Shown: in pieces, positions 33,786 through 41,595 of the stretch
How the letters are laid out: each line of letters opens with the position of its first letter
Position numbering within the stretch: position 1 is the stretch's first letter
Assembly: GCA_015057005.1 (NCBI GenBank)
Contig: SVFF01000004.1
Coordinates: 1 to 64,000 of the forward strand
Length of the DNA: 64,000 nucleotides
Source: Lachnospiraceae bacterium
Lineage (GTDB): Bacteria; Bacillota; Clostridia; Lachnospirales; Lachnospiraceae
Reading direction: 5' to 3'
Notes under the pieces: model-generated
Database searches by the model: none
Seen by the model: only the letters and a program-made list of their open reading frames with translations
Told to the model about the DNA's origin: nothing
Position numbers and translations under genes: made by a program

Positions 33786-34681
33786 TACAGATGCATCTCC
33801 TCCAGGCATCCTGCTGCTTCCAGCTGTTTGATAATACCTGCCATCTTCTCCTTGGAGGGCATCTGGGCAGGAGCAACGGTGTAGCCGGGATCAATACCGA
33901 TCACATCCATAACTGCCTTCCAGGTAGCCAGATTGTTGCCCAGTACTGCATCAACCAGTCTGTTCAGCTTGTTCTGACCCTTCAGGGCAGCCTGTACGTC
34001 ACCCTTCTTGAAGTCCTCAAAAATCTTTACGGCAGTTGCAGGCATCAGGTTGTAGGTGGTACCTACTGCACCGTCAGCGCCCATTGCCAGACCGCTTACC
34101 AGGCACTCGTCGGGACCATTCAGAATATTGATATCACCGTTGTTTACCATTTTCATTCTCTCGAATGCGTAATAGTTGGGGATGGACACCTTCAGACCGA
34201 TCACGTTCTCGATAGCCAGGATCTGCTTTGCAAACCACACTACATCACAGGTCAGCACAGGAGTTACATAGGACAGTACAGGGCTCTTGGACAGGGATGC
34301 AATATATCTGTAGTAGTCTACAATCTCCTCAGAATTATAATAAGAAGTCAGAGAAGGAGGCAGGGATGCGATGGCGTCTACTCCCACTTCATTTGCATGA
34401 CGGATCAGATCCTCCACATCTTCCAGATGACCTGCGCCCACATGAGCCATGATCTGGGTACCTGCAGGAGCGAACTCTTTAACAGCTTCCAGCATCTGCT
34501 TTCTGGTCTTGTTGGGAAGTACGGTACACTCACCGGTGTTGCCTCCTACATAAAAGCCCTTCAGGCCGTTCTTTAAATTGTAATTAACCAGTTTCTCCAC
34601 GCTGTCTCTCTTTACATTCATGTTCTCGTCATAAATGGAAAATGTTGCAGCATAAATGCCTTCAAATAAAATGTTGCTCAT
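33785..34681 (-). CDS. DapA/NanA-superfamily lyase (N-acetylneuraminate lyase-like)
   Basis: The 298-residue TIM-barrel protein has GGNTGE (phosphate/carboxylate-binding loop, about 46-51), Tyr138 in SYVTP and Schiff-base Lys164 in IGLKVS, the three hallmarks of the DHDPS/NAL superfamily. The TGE..VL loop and the YVTP variant place it nearer to N-acetylneuraminate lyases than to DapA, but some relatives use other 2-keto-3-deoxy acids. AGGAGG-like CGGAGGAAATCAA precedes the ATG. It is the first gene of a two-gene unit with a transporter. No nanE or nanK is seen nearby, so complete sialate catabolism would need genes elsewhere. Confidence 0.83.
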   Translation of the reverse strand: MSNILFEGIYAATFSIYDENMNVKRDSVEKLVNYNLKNGLKGFYVGGNTGECTVLPNKTRKQMLEAVKEFAPAGTQIMAHVGAGHLEDVEDLIRHANEVGVDAIASLPPSLTSYYNSEEIVDYYRYIASLSKSPVLSYVTPVLTCDVVWFAKQILAIENVIGLKVSIPNYYAFERMKMVNNGDINILNGPDECLVSGLAMGADGAVGTTYNLMPATAVKIFEDFKKGDVQAALKGQNKLNRLVDAVLGNNLATWKAVMDVIGIDPGYTVAPAQMPSKEKMAGIIKQLEAAGCLEEMHL

Positions 34682-34900
34682 TTGATTTCCTCCGATTCTG
34701 AATCTTTGATTATTCTTGTTACTTGTTACTTTTTACAACTGCGGCCAACTATTATTCTTATGGCTCGCACCTCTTTTATTTTAAAATCAGATGGACGGAC
34801 TGTAAATTCTCATTTCGGACATGTTTGCAGAAGTGTGTCCATTTTTGGGAAATTAGCATATTTTTCTTATACATAGTATGCACATAGCAAACTCAAACAA

Positions 34901-34999
34901 AATAATTATTTCATCGATTCGGAAGGATATATCCGCGCGCAGGTATCCGGTACTGTTGACGAAGGACACTTGCAGAAAGGGATTGAGATGATACAGTAA
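34901..34999 (+). pseudogene. C-terminal remnant of a TlpA-like redoxin
   Basis: The frame reads NNYFIDSEGYIRAQVSGTVD and then EGHLQKGIEMIQ before TAA at 34997-34999. It aligns with the end of the complete TlpA-like protein encoded at 42650-43231 (LIDSEGYIAGYASGAI, LQIGIDMI), so it is the last 32 residues of a related redoxin whose upstream part, including the CxxC, is absent. No start signal is present. It ends a few bases before another truncated gene. Confidence 0.65.
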
Positions 35000-35009
35000 A
35001 TTCCATTTT

Positions 35010-35028
35010 CCCTCAACCCACGGTTGAA
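35010..35028. repeat. 19-bp direct repeat, copy A
   Basis: CCCTCAACCCACGGTTGAA recurs with two mismatches at 36786-36804, in the same orientation. The word is itself an imperfect palindrome (TCAACC/GGTTGA). The two copies bracket a 1.76-kb segment holding the truncated and the intact XRE/TPR genes. Confidence 0.6.
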
Positions 35029-35037
35029 AAATATCGT

Positions 35038-35673
35038 TTGCGAAGTTATTTCGGGGTTTCCATGGACGAATTGTTTGATTTCAGCTTAACCGAAATGAAT
35101 GCGGCAATTCAAAAGATTACCGCAAAAGCTTACCAATATCGCGAAAGCAATTCTGCCGAAAGCAGACGCATTTTAGAAGAAGCTTTACAAAAGTACCCGG
35201 ACAATGATATTCTGCTGAACAATTTACTTTATGTAATTGATTATTCAAAACAGCCGGATGAGACCATCTCCATTGCAACCAAACTAATCGACCGTACCAC
35301 TCACAGTGACGTAAAATATGATGCCCTACGCTTTCTGGCGTATGCATACAAAGCAAAGGGAGACCTGGATAGCGCCAAAACTGCCATTGAGCAGATTCCT
35401 GAAATCTATTTTACCAAACTCACTGAAGTTGCTTTTCTGCTGTCCGGAACCGAAAAGTACGAAGCTGCCGAAAAGCAAAAGTGGATTTCCTTTGAAAATC
35501 TGCTGCAAATGATGACCAAATTGGCCGAATACTATGAAGAAAACGGTAAAACTAAAGAATCCTTAAACGAATATGAAAAAGCATTGCAATTGATACCAAT
35601 CCTTACAAACGACAATTTTGCTCCCTATACTGATTTTTTCCAGAAGCAGATTGCAAGATTAAAAACCTCTTAA
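35038..35673 (+). pseudogene. N-terminally truncated XRE-type regulator with TPR-like C-terminus
   Basis: The open frame extends back in frame to about 34987 and includes PQPTVEKYRLRSYFGVSMDELFDF, the tail of a Cro/C1 helix-turn-helix, followed by about 190 residues of TPR-like helices (ESRRILEEALQKYPDNDILLNNLLYV and later repeats). The first four helices of the DNA-binding domain are missing and the earliest possible initiation codon is a TTG at 35038 without a ribosome binding site. In architecture it resembles the intact XRE/TPR protein on the opposite strand at 35738. It looks like a relic left by the same rearrangement that truncated the redoxin just upstream; residual expression as a sensor-only fragment is conceivable. 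Confidence 0.7.
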
Positions 35674-35700
35674 AACCTTCTTAGCAACATACGAAAAGCA

Positions 35701-35729
35701 GACCTATGAATTTCTCATAGGTCCGTTTT
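35701..35729. terminator. Intrinsic terminator
   Basis: GACCTATGA (35701-35709) pairs with TCATAGGTC (35715-35723), followed by CGTTTTT. It ends the truncated XRE gene (plus) and, less perfectly, the XRE/TPR gene converging from the right. Confidence 0.85.
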
Positions 35730-35737
35730 TACGTTCT

Positions 35738-36706
35738 CTATTTTATCTTTTTCAGGTCTTCAATCCGACCTCTGGGATACGCCCCCTCCAACTCCATATT
35801 ATAACCATGTGCTTCCAGCCACTCAAGGATCCCTTCGTACTGTTTGATTGCCTTCTCTTTCTCTCCAATGCTGGCAAACATCTCAGCCTTGGAAAACAGA
35901 CAGGATATCTGAGTAGTATCCACTTCATAGGACTTGTCCCAGTAGGCAATCGCATCTTCATAGCGTCCCAGCTTAGCACACAGATCACCGGCGTTAATAA
36001 GGACATTTATGTCCAAAGGATCAATCGCCAAGGCTTTCTCAGCCTCCTGCCAAGCCTCCTCTATTTGGCCCGCTCTTTCCAGTGCATAACCATAAGAAAC
36101 ATGAGCCCAGGCAGTATCCGGTTCAGACTCGCACCATTTACGTTGCTCTGCTACTGCTTCCTCCACACGCCCCATATCAGCCAGCAGATTGGTAATAGTC
36201 TGGTGCGCTGCCATCCACTGCAGATCCCTGTTATCATTGCCCTCTGCAATGGCACGCCGATAATAATAAAGTGCTTTTTCCATATCTCTGGACGCGCGTA
36301 CCCGATGCAGCACACCGTAATCTACATAATCCTCCACCGTTGCTCTGCCCTTTAAGATTAATTCTTCATAGCGTTGCGCTGCCCGATCAAAATCTTCATC
36401 CGTGCCATCCTTCCGCCTATAAATCGCCAGCAGTTCATGCCGCTCCTCTCCGTAGCCGGGATATTTCCTGGCAGGTACGCCCTGAAACAGACCGTCGATG
36501 GTCACTCCAAAACACTCTGCCAATAGGGGCAGCAGTGAAATGTCCGGTGATGTGATGCCTTGTTCCCATTTGGAAACTGCCTGGGCAGATACACCAAGCA
36601 GTTCTCCTAGTTTTTCCTGGGAGAGCTGCTTTTGCAGCCGCAGGCTGCGGATATTACTGTTCAATGTGTTATTGCTGATGTTATTGTTGATGTTATTATA
36701 TGTCAT
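35738..36706 (-). CDS. XRE family transcriptional regulator with TPR sensor domain
   Basis: The 322-residue protein has a Cro/C1-type helix-turn-helix (about 18-75: IRSLRLQKQLSQEKLGELLG, VSAQAVSKWEQGITSPDISLL) and a long C-terminal array of TPR-like helix pairs (DTAWAHVSYGYALERAGQIEEAW, DINVLINAGDLCAKLGRYEDAIAYW). This layout resembles RRNPP-type or quorum-peptide sensors, although a ligand is not evident. The N-terminus is unusual: TYNNINNNISNNTLNSN, an Asn-rich stretch coded by near-repeated AATAACATC words. AAAGGAG lies 8 nt before ATG 36706. It follows exoA on the same strand at 134 bp. Confidence 0.88.
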   Translation of the reverse strand: MTYNNINNNISNNTLNSNIRSLRLQKQLSQEKLGELLGVSAQAVSKWEQGITSPDISLLPLLAECFGVTIDGLFQGVPARKYPGYGEERHELLAIYRRKDGTDEDFDRAAQRYEELILKGRATVEDYVDYGVLHRVRASRDMEKALYYYRRAIAEGNDNRDLQWMAAHQTITNLLADMGRVEEAVAEQRKWCESEPDTAWAHVSYGYALERAGQIEEAWQEAEKALAIDPLDINVLINAGDLCAKLGRYEDAIAYWDKSYEVDTTQISCLFSKAEMFASIGEKEKAIKQYEGILEWLEAHGYNMELEGAYPRGRIEDLKKIK

Positions 36707-36785
36707 AACAATCACTCCTTTCGTTTGATAAGCCTAGTTTACCAAACGATACCGGGACTTCGAAGCGACCAGATTGATAGTGTAC

Positions 36786-36804
36786 CCCTCAACTCGCGGT
36801 TGAA
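36786..36804. repeat. 19-bp direct repeat, copy B
   Basis: CCCTCAACTCGCGGTTGAA, partner of the copy at 35010-35028. It lies between exoA and the XRE/TPR gene, about 80 bp upstream of the latter's start, where it could also be an operator because of its internal TCAAC/GTTGA symmetry. Confidence 0.6.
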
Positions 36805-36839
36805 TCATTTTTCTTCCAATTCCTTCGCCATTTTTTCCC

Positions 36840-37592
36840 TTACTGCATCTCCAGTTCCACCGGGCAGTGGTCAGATCCCAGCACCTGGGTGTGGATCTTG
36901 GCATCTTTGAGTCTATCCTTCAACTCCTCAGACACCACAAAATAGTCAATACGCCACCCTGCATTCTTGGCTCTGGCCTGGAACATGTAGGACCACCAGG
37001 AATACACTTCTGTCACATCGGGATAAAAATGACGGAAAGTATCCACATAACCATTCTCCAACAGCGTACTGAAGCAAGCGCGCTCCTCATCGGTGAAGCC
37101 CGCATTATGCCGATTGGTCTTGGGATTTTTTAAATCTATTTCTTTGTGGGCCACATTAAGGTCACCGCAGAAGATCACAGGCTTCTTGGCTTTCAGGCCG
37201 TTTAAGTAAGCCAGAAAATCGGCCTCCCACTTCATGCGGTACTCCAATCTGGTCAATTCTCTCTGGGAATTGGGCGTGTACACCGTCACCACGTAATAAT
37301 CTGCAAACTCCGCCGTGATCACCCTGCCCTCATGGTCATGCTCCTCCACGCCGATGCCGTAGGTCACCTGCACCGGCTCCTGCTTGGTAAACAATGCAGT
37401 ACCGGAATAGCCCTTCTTCTCTGCAGAATTCCAATACTGATGATAGCCGGGCAATTCTACTTCCAACTGTCCTTCCTGCATCTTTGTCTCCTGCAGACAG
37501 AAGATGTCCGCGTCCGCCTCTTTAAAAAAATCCATAAAGCCCTTCTGCATACATGCTCTCAGGCCATTTACATTCCAGGAAATTAATTTCAT
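36840..37592 (-). CDS. exoA: Exodeoxyribonuclease III / AP endonuclease
   Basis: The 250-residue protein is a full-length ExoIII-family enzyme: [10 protein letters not shown] at the N-terminus, CLQETKM (metal-binding Glu), [17 protein letters not shown] (catalytic Asp/Asn), [13 protein letters not shown], and the final [11 protein letters not shown] with the catalytic Asp-His. It cuts DNA 5' to abasic sites and trims 3' blocked ends in base-excision repair. The AGGATTTG upstream is a modest ribosome binding site. A promoter lies about 65 bp upstream. It is located next to a regulator gene rather than other repair genes. Confidence 0.96.
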   Translation of the reverse strand: MKLISWNVNGLRACMQKGFMDFFKEADADIFCLQETKMQEGQLEVELPGYHQYWNSAEKKGYSGTALFTKQEPVQVTYGIGVEEHDHEGRVITAEFADYYVVTVYTPNSQRELTRLEYRMKWEADFLAYLNGLKAKKPVIFCGDLNVAHKEIDLKNPKTNRHNAGFTDEERACFSTLLENGYVDTFRHFYPDVTEVYSWWSYMFQARAKNAGWRIDYFVVSEELKDRLKDAKIHTQVLGSDHCPVELEMQ

Positions 37593-37655
37593 AACAAATC
37601 CTAACCTTTCTTCTATTCATTTCAAATATGAACTTCAAGCCTGTCCATTATTCAC

Positions 37656-37684
37656 ATTATACCACGAACTTGTTCGCATGAAAA
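37656..37684 (-). promoter_or_regulatory. Probable exoA promoter with a palindrome in the spacer
   Basis: On the minus strand TTTTCA (37679-37684) and TATAAT (37656-37661) are 17 bp apart. The spacer contains CGAACTTGTTCG, a palindrome with 5-bp arms, which could be a repressor site. It differs from the Firmicute LexA box, which has four bases between GAAC and GTTC. Confidence 0.6.
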
Positions 37685-37769
37685 TATCGTCCTGCCCATA
37701 CCCTCCAAGCAAATTTTCCCCTGCCATAGACAGAACATCCAAGTATCTCCAGCATCCTTTTTCTTTTTA

Positions 37770-38089
37770 AGACCTTATCCCAGCCCTCCTCTGGTATCTC
37801 ACGCGCACTTTTTTCTCCTGAGACCTCACCCAAACTTCTGCTGATATCTTTTGCCCACTTTTTCCTCCTAAGACCTCATTCCAGCCCTCCTCTGGTATCT
37901 CACGCGCACTTTTTCCTCCTGAGACCTCGCCCAGCCCTTCTGCTGGTATCTTTTGCCCACTTTTTCCTCCTGAGACCGCGGCCCGCCCTTACGTGGGTAT
38001 CTTTTACTCAATTCCCCCCTCAAAAAGACCTTCCCTCACCCGCTCTGCGGTATCTTCTTAATCTTTTTTCTTCTTATGACCTCATCTCC
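37770..38089. repeat. 51-bp tandem repeat array, about six units, with conserved hairpin
   Basis: Units beginning AGACC start at 37770, 37821, 37871, 37922, 37973 and 38026 (lengths 51, 50, 51, 51, 53, 51). Units 1 and 3 are almost identical, as are 2 and 4, so the array also has a 101-102 bp higher-order period; units 5 and 6 are diverged. Five units contain a small hairpin just before TATCT (CCAG/CTGG, CCAGC/GCTGG, CCCGC/GTGGG, CCGC/GCGG), keeping pairing while changing bases. On the minus strand units 1-4 read AGGAG(G) followed by AAAAA-GTG, a ribosome binding site plus start codon. It fills the intergenic space between exoA and the G3P-dehydrogenase cluster; no established gene lies in it. 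Confidence 0.9.
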
Positions 38090-38141
38090 CTTTATTGACA
38101 ATATAATACCTCTTTCCCAACGCTTTTTTACCAATTTTTTA

Positions 38142-38170
38142 TTGACAGATTTCACTTCAAATGCTATATG
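38142..38170 (+). promoter_or_regulatory. Promoter of the G3P-dehydrogenase-like cluster
   Basis: TTGACA (38142-38147) and TATATG (38165-38170) are 17 bp apart; a second -10-like TATAGT follows directly. Transcription from here gives a leader of about 170 nt before the first gene, containing an intrinsic terminator. Confidence 0.7.
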
Positions 38171-38262
38171 TATAGTGTGTGTAACATCTCATTCAGTGAT
38201 GGCTACGCATTAGAAGTAATATCAATTACAATCGTTATTTAATATGGAATGCGGAGATTAGG

Positions 38263-38312
38263 AGACGTATAGGAACAAGAGGACCACCTCTTTGTTTTTG
38301 TACGTCTTTTTT
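38263..38312 (+). terminator. Intrinsic terminator in the leader of the G3P-dehydrogenase-like cluster (attenuator)
   Basis: AGACGTA pairs with TACGTCT, and an inner AACAAGAGG pairs with CCTCTTTGTT around ACCA, followed by TTTTTT. It lies after the promoter and 35 bp before the first start codon, so it must be read through for expression. In Bacillus glpD and glpFK are controlled at such leader terminators by GlpP; a comparable antitermination control is inferred here. Confidence 0.8.
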
Positions 38313-38346
38313 ACATGTTAAAAAAAGAAAGATGAGGGGAAGAGAA

Positions 38347-39882
38347 ATGTTTGATGTGGCAGTAATCGGTGCCGGCGTGACCGGTGGAATGATTGCAAGA
38401 GAGTTATCCAGATACAATCTGAGCATCTGTATCCTGGAGAAGATGAACGATGTGGCAATGGGCGCTACCAGAGCCAATTCCGCCATCGTACATGCTGGAT
38501 TTGATGCTAAAGAAGGCTCTCTAAAAGCGAAGTTCAACGTAAAAGGCTCTGAAATGATGGAAAACGTTGCCAAAGAGCTGGGCGTAAAATATAAGAGAAA
38601 CGGCTCTCTGGTTATCGGCTTCAACGAAGAAGACCGCAGGGAAATCGAGAATCTGTATGCAAGAGGCTGCGCTAACGGCGTAAGAGATCTGCAGATCCTG
38701 GAAAAAGAAGCATTGCATGAGCTGGAGCCCAACCTGTCCGATACCGTAGAGTGTGCTCTGTACGCTCCTACCGGTGCCATCATCTGCCCCTACGAACTGA
38801 CTATCGCGGCTATCGGCAACGCCATGGACAATGGAGTAGCACTGATCAGAAATTTTGAAGTGGGAAGCATTACAAAGGTCGATGACCATTTTGAAATTAC
38901 TGCTAAACCAAACGGCGACATGCAAGCTTCCGTCGACAGCACAGATGCCGTTGACAAAGCATATGCTGTTGACCCGGTGAATGCCGCTGACGGTGCTGCC
39001 ACTCCCCTCCAAGCCCGCATCGTGATCAATGCAGCCGGCGTTTACGCCGACGAGATCGCTGCAATGGCAGGCGACACTTCCTTTACCATCAACCCCAGAC
39101 GCGGCGAGTACATTTTATTAGACAAAGAATGCGGTCATCTGGTGTCTCACACCATCTTCCGTACCCCTTCCAAGATGGGTAAGGGTATCCTGGTGACGCC
39201 CACCGTAGACGGCAACCTGCTGACCGGCCCCACCTCCGTGGACATCTCCGACAAGGAAGATACCACCACTACCGCCGAAGGCTTTGCACTGATTATCAAG
39301 GAAGCCCTGGAGAATGTGGACTCTATTCCCTTCGGAAAGACCATCACCTCCTTCTGTGGCCTGCGCGCTACCGGAAGCACCGGTGACTTCGTTATCAACG
39401 CACCTGTGGAAGGTTTCATCAATGTAGCCGGCATCGAATCCCCCGGCTTGTCCGCTTCCCCTGCCATCGCTGAACATGTGGCAGATATGGCTGCTGCGCA
39501 GAGTGCAGCACTGGGCATGACCTTTGAGCCCAAAGCTGATTTCAATCCCTACAGAGCCCCCATGCACCATTTCCGCGAGGCCTCCATCGCCGAGAAACAG
39601 GAAATCATCCGCAAGGATCGCTCCTACGGCAAGATCGTTTGCCGCTGTGAGGGCGTGACCGAAGGCGAGATTCTGGCTGCTATCCGCACCAATCCTAAGG
39701 CAATGGACTTGGACGGCGTTAAGAGAAGAACCAGAGCACAGATGGGACGCTGCCAAGGCGGCTTCTGTTCTCCTCACATTGTAGAGATGATTGCTGCAGA
39801 GCTGAACATCCCCATTGAAAAAGTAACCAAATCCGGCGGCAATTCCTACGTGAATGTGTCCAGAACAAAGGAGGAAGTGTAA
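38347..39882 (+). CDS. FAD-dependent glycerol-3-phosphate dehydrogenase-like protein with BFD-like [2Fe-2S] domain
   Basis: The 511-residue protein begins FDVAVIGAGVTGGMIAREL (FAD-binding Rossmann motif) and ATRANSAIVHAGFDA, the GlpA/GlpD and DAO-superfamily substrate/FAD region. The C-terminus has a BFD-like [2Fe-2S] domain: VCRCEGVTEGEIL then MGRCQGGFC (four Cys). This is the layout of anaerobic GlpA rather than aerobic GlpD. An insert (about residues 195-220) is a low-complexity Asp/Ala/Val stretch. The ATG at 38347 is 7 nt after AGGGG; an ATG 15 bp upstream precedes that site. With the next two genes it forms a GlpABC-like set that would pass electrons from glycerol-3-phosphate to an unidentified acceptor; substrate assignment is by similarity only. 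Confidence 0.88.
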   Translation: MFDVAVIGAGVTGGMIARELSRYNLSICILEKMNDVAMGATRANSAIVHAGFDAKEGSLKAKFNVKGSEMMENVAKELGVKYKRNGSLVIGFNEEDRREIENLYARGCANGVRDLQILEKEALHELEPNLSDTVECALYAPTGAIICPYELTIAAIGNAMDNGVALIRNFEVGSITKVDDHFEITAKPNGDMQASVDSTDAVDKAYAVDPVNAADGAATPLQARIVINAAGVYADEIAAMAGDTSFTINPRRGEYILLDKECGHLVSHTIFRTPSKMGKGILVTPTVDGNLLTGPTSVDISDKEDTTTTAEGFALIIKEALENVDSIPFGKTITSFCGLRATGSTGDFVINAPVEGFINVAGIESPGLSASPAIAEHVADMAAAQSAALGMTFEPKADFNPYRAPMHHFREASIAEKQEIIRKDRSYGKIVCRCEGVTEGEILAAIRTNPKAMDLDGVKRRTRAQMGRCQGGFCSPHIVEMIAAELNIPIEKVTKSGGNSYVNVSRTKEEV

Positions 39883-39883
39883 G

Positions 39884-41227
39884 ATGACTGACTTAGTAAT
39901 TATCGGCGGCGGCCCTGCGGGCATGAGCGCTGCTGTAGAAGCATACAAAAATGGTATCCGCGACATCCTGATCCTGGAGAGAGATAAATCTCTTGGCGGC
40001 ATTCTCCAGCAGTGCATTCACAATGGTTTCGGCCTCCACAAGTTTGGCGAAGAACTAACCGGCCCCGAATATGCATGGAGATATGAAAAGCAGGTACGTG
40101 AGCTGGGTATTCCTTATAAGCTTGGTACCATGGTACTGGACATTACTGAGGACAAGGTGATCACCGCCACCAACGAGGAAGACGGTATTTTCCAGATTCA
40201 GGCTAAGGCCATCGTGCTGGCTATGGGCTGCAGAGAGCGTTCCAAGGGCGCCCTGAATATTGCAGGCAGCCGTCCCGCAGGTATTTTCAGCGCAGGTACT
40301 GCCCAGAAATACGTAAACAAGATGGGGTATCTCCCCGGCAAAGAAGTCGTTATCTTAGGTTCCGGTGACATCGGTCTGATCATGGCCAGAAGAATGACCC
40401 TGGAGGGTTCCAAGGTACACGCAGTCTGCGAGCTGATGCCCTACTCCGGCGGTCTGGCCAGAAATATTGAGCAGTGCCTGAACGATTTCAATATTCCCCT
40501 GAAATTAAGCCACACGGTAGTAAAGATCCACGGCAAGGAACGTCTGGAGGGCGTAACCATCGCCCGTGTAGATGAGCGCCGCAAGCCCATTGCCGGCACA
40601 GAGGAGTACATCCCCTGCGACACTCTGCTTTTGTCCGTAGGTCTGATCCCTGAAAACGAGCTTTCCAAGAGCGCAGGAGTATCCTTAGACCGCATCACCA
40701 GCGGCCCCGTAGTAGACCAGAACCGCCAGACCTCCGTGGAAGGCATCTTTGCCTGCGGAAACGTACTGCATGTGCATGATCTGGTAGACTATGTATCTGA
40801 GGAAGCAGAAATTGCAGGACGCAGTGCTGCGAAATATATTGTAAGCTTAGCACGCAACACTGAAACCAACTGCTCTGACACAAGCGCAGTCACCGTTGCT
40901 GCAAACTGCACCGCAGACAACACTGATTCCGCTTGTAACGGAAAGACCGACGCATACCCTGAAAGTATTCACATCCCTGTGACCACTGACGGCAAGATCC
41001 GCTACACTGTGCCTCAGGTCATCACCCGGAAGCAAGACCTTTCCGTGTTCTTCCGCGTGGCTGACATTTACCACAATGTAAGCTTTAACGTATACAACGA
41101 GAACCACGAAAAAGTATTTTCCAAGCGAGCCTTGAAAGCAGCTCCCGGCGAAATGGAGAGCATCACCTTAAAGAGCAGTGTCCTGGAAAATGTGAAAGCA
41201 CTGCACTTTGAACTGGAGGTAAGATAA
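39884..41227 (+). CDS. NAD(P)/FAD-dependent oxidoreductase partner of the G3P-dehydrogenase-like protein
   Basis: The 447-residue flavoprotein has two Rossmann motifs, VIIGGGPAGMSAAVEA (FAD) and VVILGSGDIGLIMARRM (NAD(P)), plus GCRERSKGALNIAGSRPAGIFSAG and GIFACGNVLHVHDLVDYV, as in the thioredoxin-reductase/NirB-like flavoproteins found with GlpA-type dehydrogenases. After residue 320 there is a Cys/Thr/Asn-rich linker (NCSDTSAVTVAANCTADN) and a C-terminal beta-rich domain of about 85 residues (TVPQVITRKQDLSVFFRV). The ATG starts 2 bp after the upstream stop with AGGAAG. It likely links the dehydrogenase to a nicotinamide cofactor. Confidence 0.87.
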   Translation: MTDLVIIGGGPAGMSAAVEAYKNGIRDILILERDKSLGGILQQCIHNGFGLHKFGEELTGPEYAWRYEKQVRELGIPYKLGTMVLDITEDKVITATNEEDGIFQIQAKAIVLAMGCRERSKGALNIAGSRPAGIFSAGTAQKYVNKMGYLPGKEVVILGSGDIGLIMARRMTLEGSKVHAVCELMPYSGGLARNIEQCLNDFNIPLKLSHTVVKIHGKERLEGVTIARVDERRKPIAGTEEYIPCDTLLLSVGLIPENELSKSAGVSLDRITSGPVVDQNRQTSVEGIFACGNVLHVHDLVDYVSEEAEIAGRSAAKYIVSLARNTETNCSDTSAVTVAANCTADNTDSACNGKTDAYPESIHIPVTTDGKIRYTVPQVITRKQDLSVFFRVADIYHNVSFNVYNENHEKVFSKRALKAAPGEMESITLKSSVLENVKALHFELEVR

Positions 41228-41228
41228 A

Positions 41229-41576
41229 ATGACAAGAGAACTGACCTGTATCATTTGCCCCAGGGGCTGCACCCTGCAGATTGAGCTGGAGGGCAAGAAT
41301 ATCTTAAGTGTCACCGGCAACGGCTGTCCCAGAGGTTTAAAATATGCAAAGGACGAGTGCTGCAATCCCCAGAGAACCGTTACCAGCACCGTGCGCTGCA
41401 CGGACGGCAGAGTGGTGGCTGTCAAGACCGACAAGCCCATTCCCAAAGAGCATGTATTTGACTGCATGAAAATTATCAATTCCGTAAAAGCAGACTTGCC
41501 AATTTCCATCGGAGATGTCATTATTAAAGATGTATTCGGCAGCAATGTGATCGCTACCGAAAATGCAGAAATTTAA
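41229..41576 (+). CDS. DUF1667 Cys-rich electron-transfer-like protein
   Basis: The 115-residue protein starts ELTCIICPRGCTLQIE (CxxCxxxC at Cys7, Cys10 and Cys14) and has GNGCPRGLKYAKDECCNPQR, so six or seven cysteines are available to bind a metal or iron-sulfur centre. DUF1667 proteins are almost always encoded with a GlpA-like dehydrogenase and the flavoprotein above, as here, with the ATG starting 1 bp after the preceding stop. It is the probable small third subunit of the complex. Function in the complex has not been established, to my knowledge. Confidence 0.9.
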   Translation: MTRELTCIICPRGCTLQIELEGKNILSVTGNGCPRGLKYAKDECCNPQRTVTSTVRCTDGRVVAVKTDKPIPKEHVFDCMKIINSVKADLPISIGDVIIKDVFGSNVIATENAEI

Positions 41577-41595
41577 ATGAATATCACGCTAATCT

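Noticed and set aside
37666..37677. LexA (SOS) box
   Set aside because: CGAACTTGTTCG has two bases between the GAAC and GTTC halves; the Firmicute box needs four.
37770..38089. CRISPR array
   Set aside because: Units are contiguous with no unique spacers, repeats are about 51 bp and partly diverged, and no cas genes are present.
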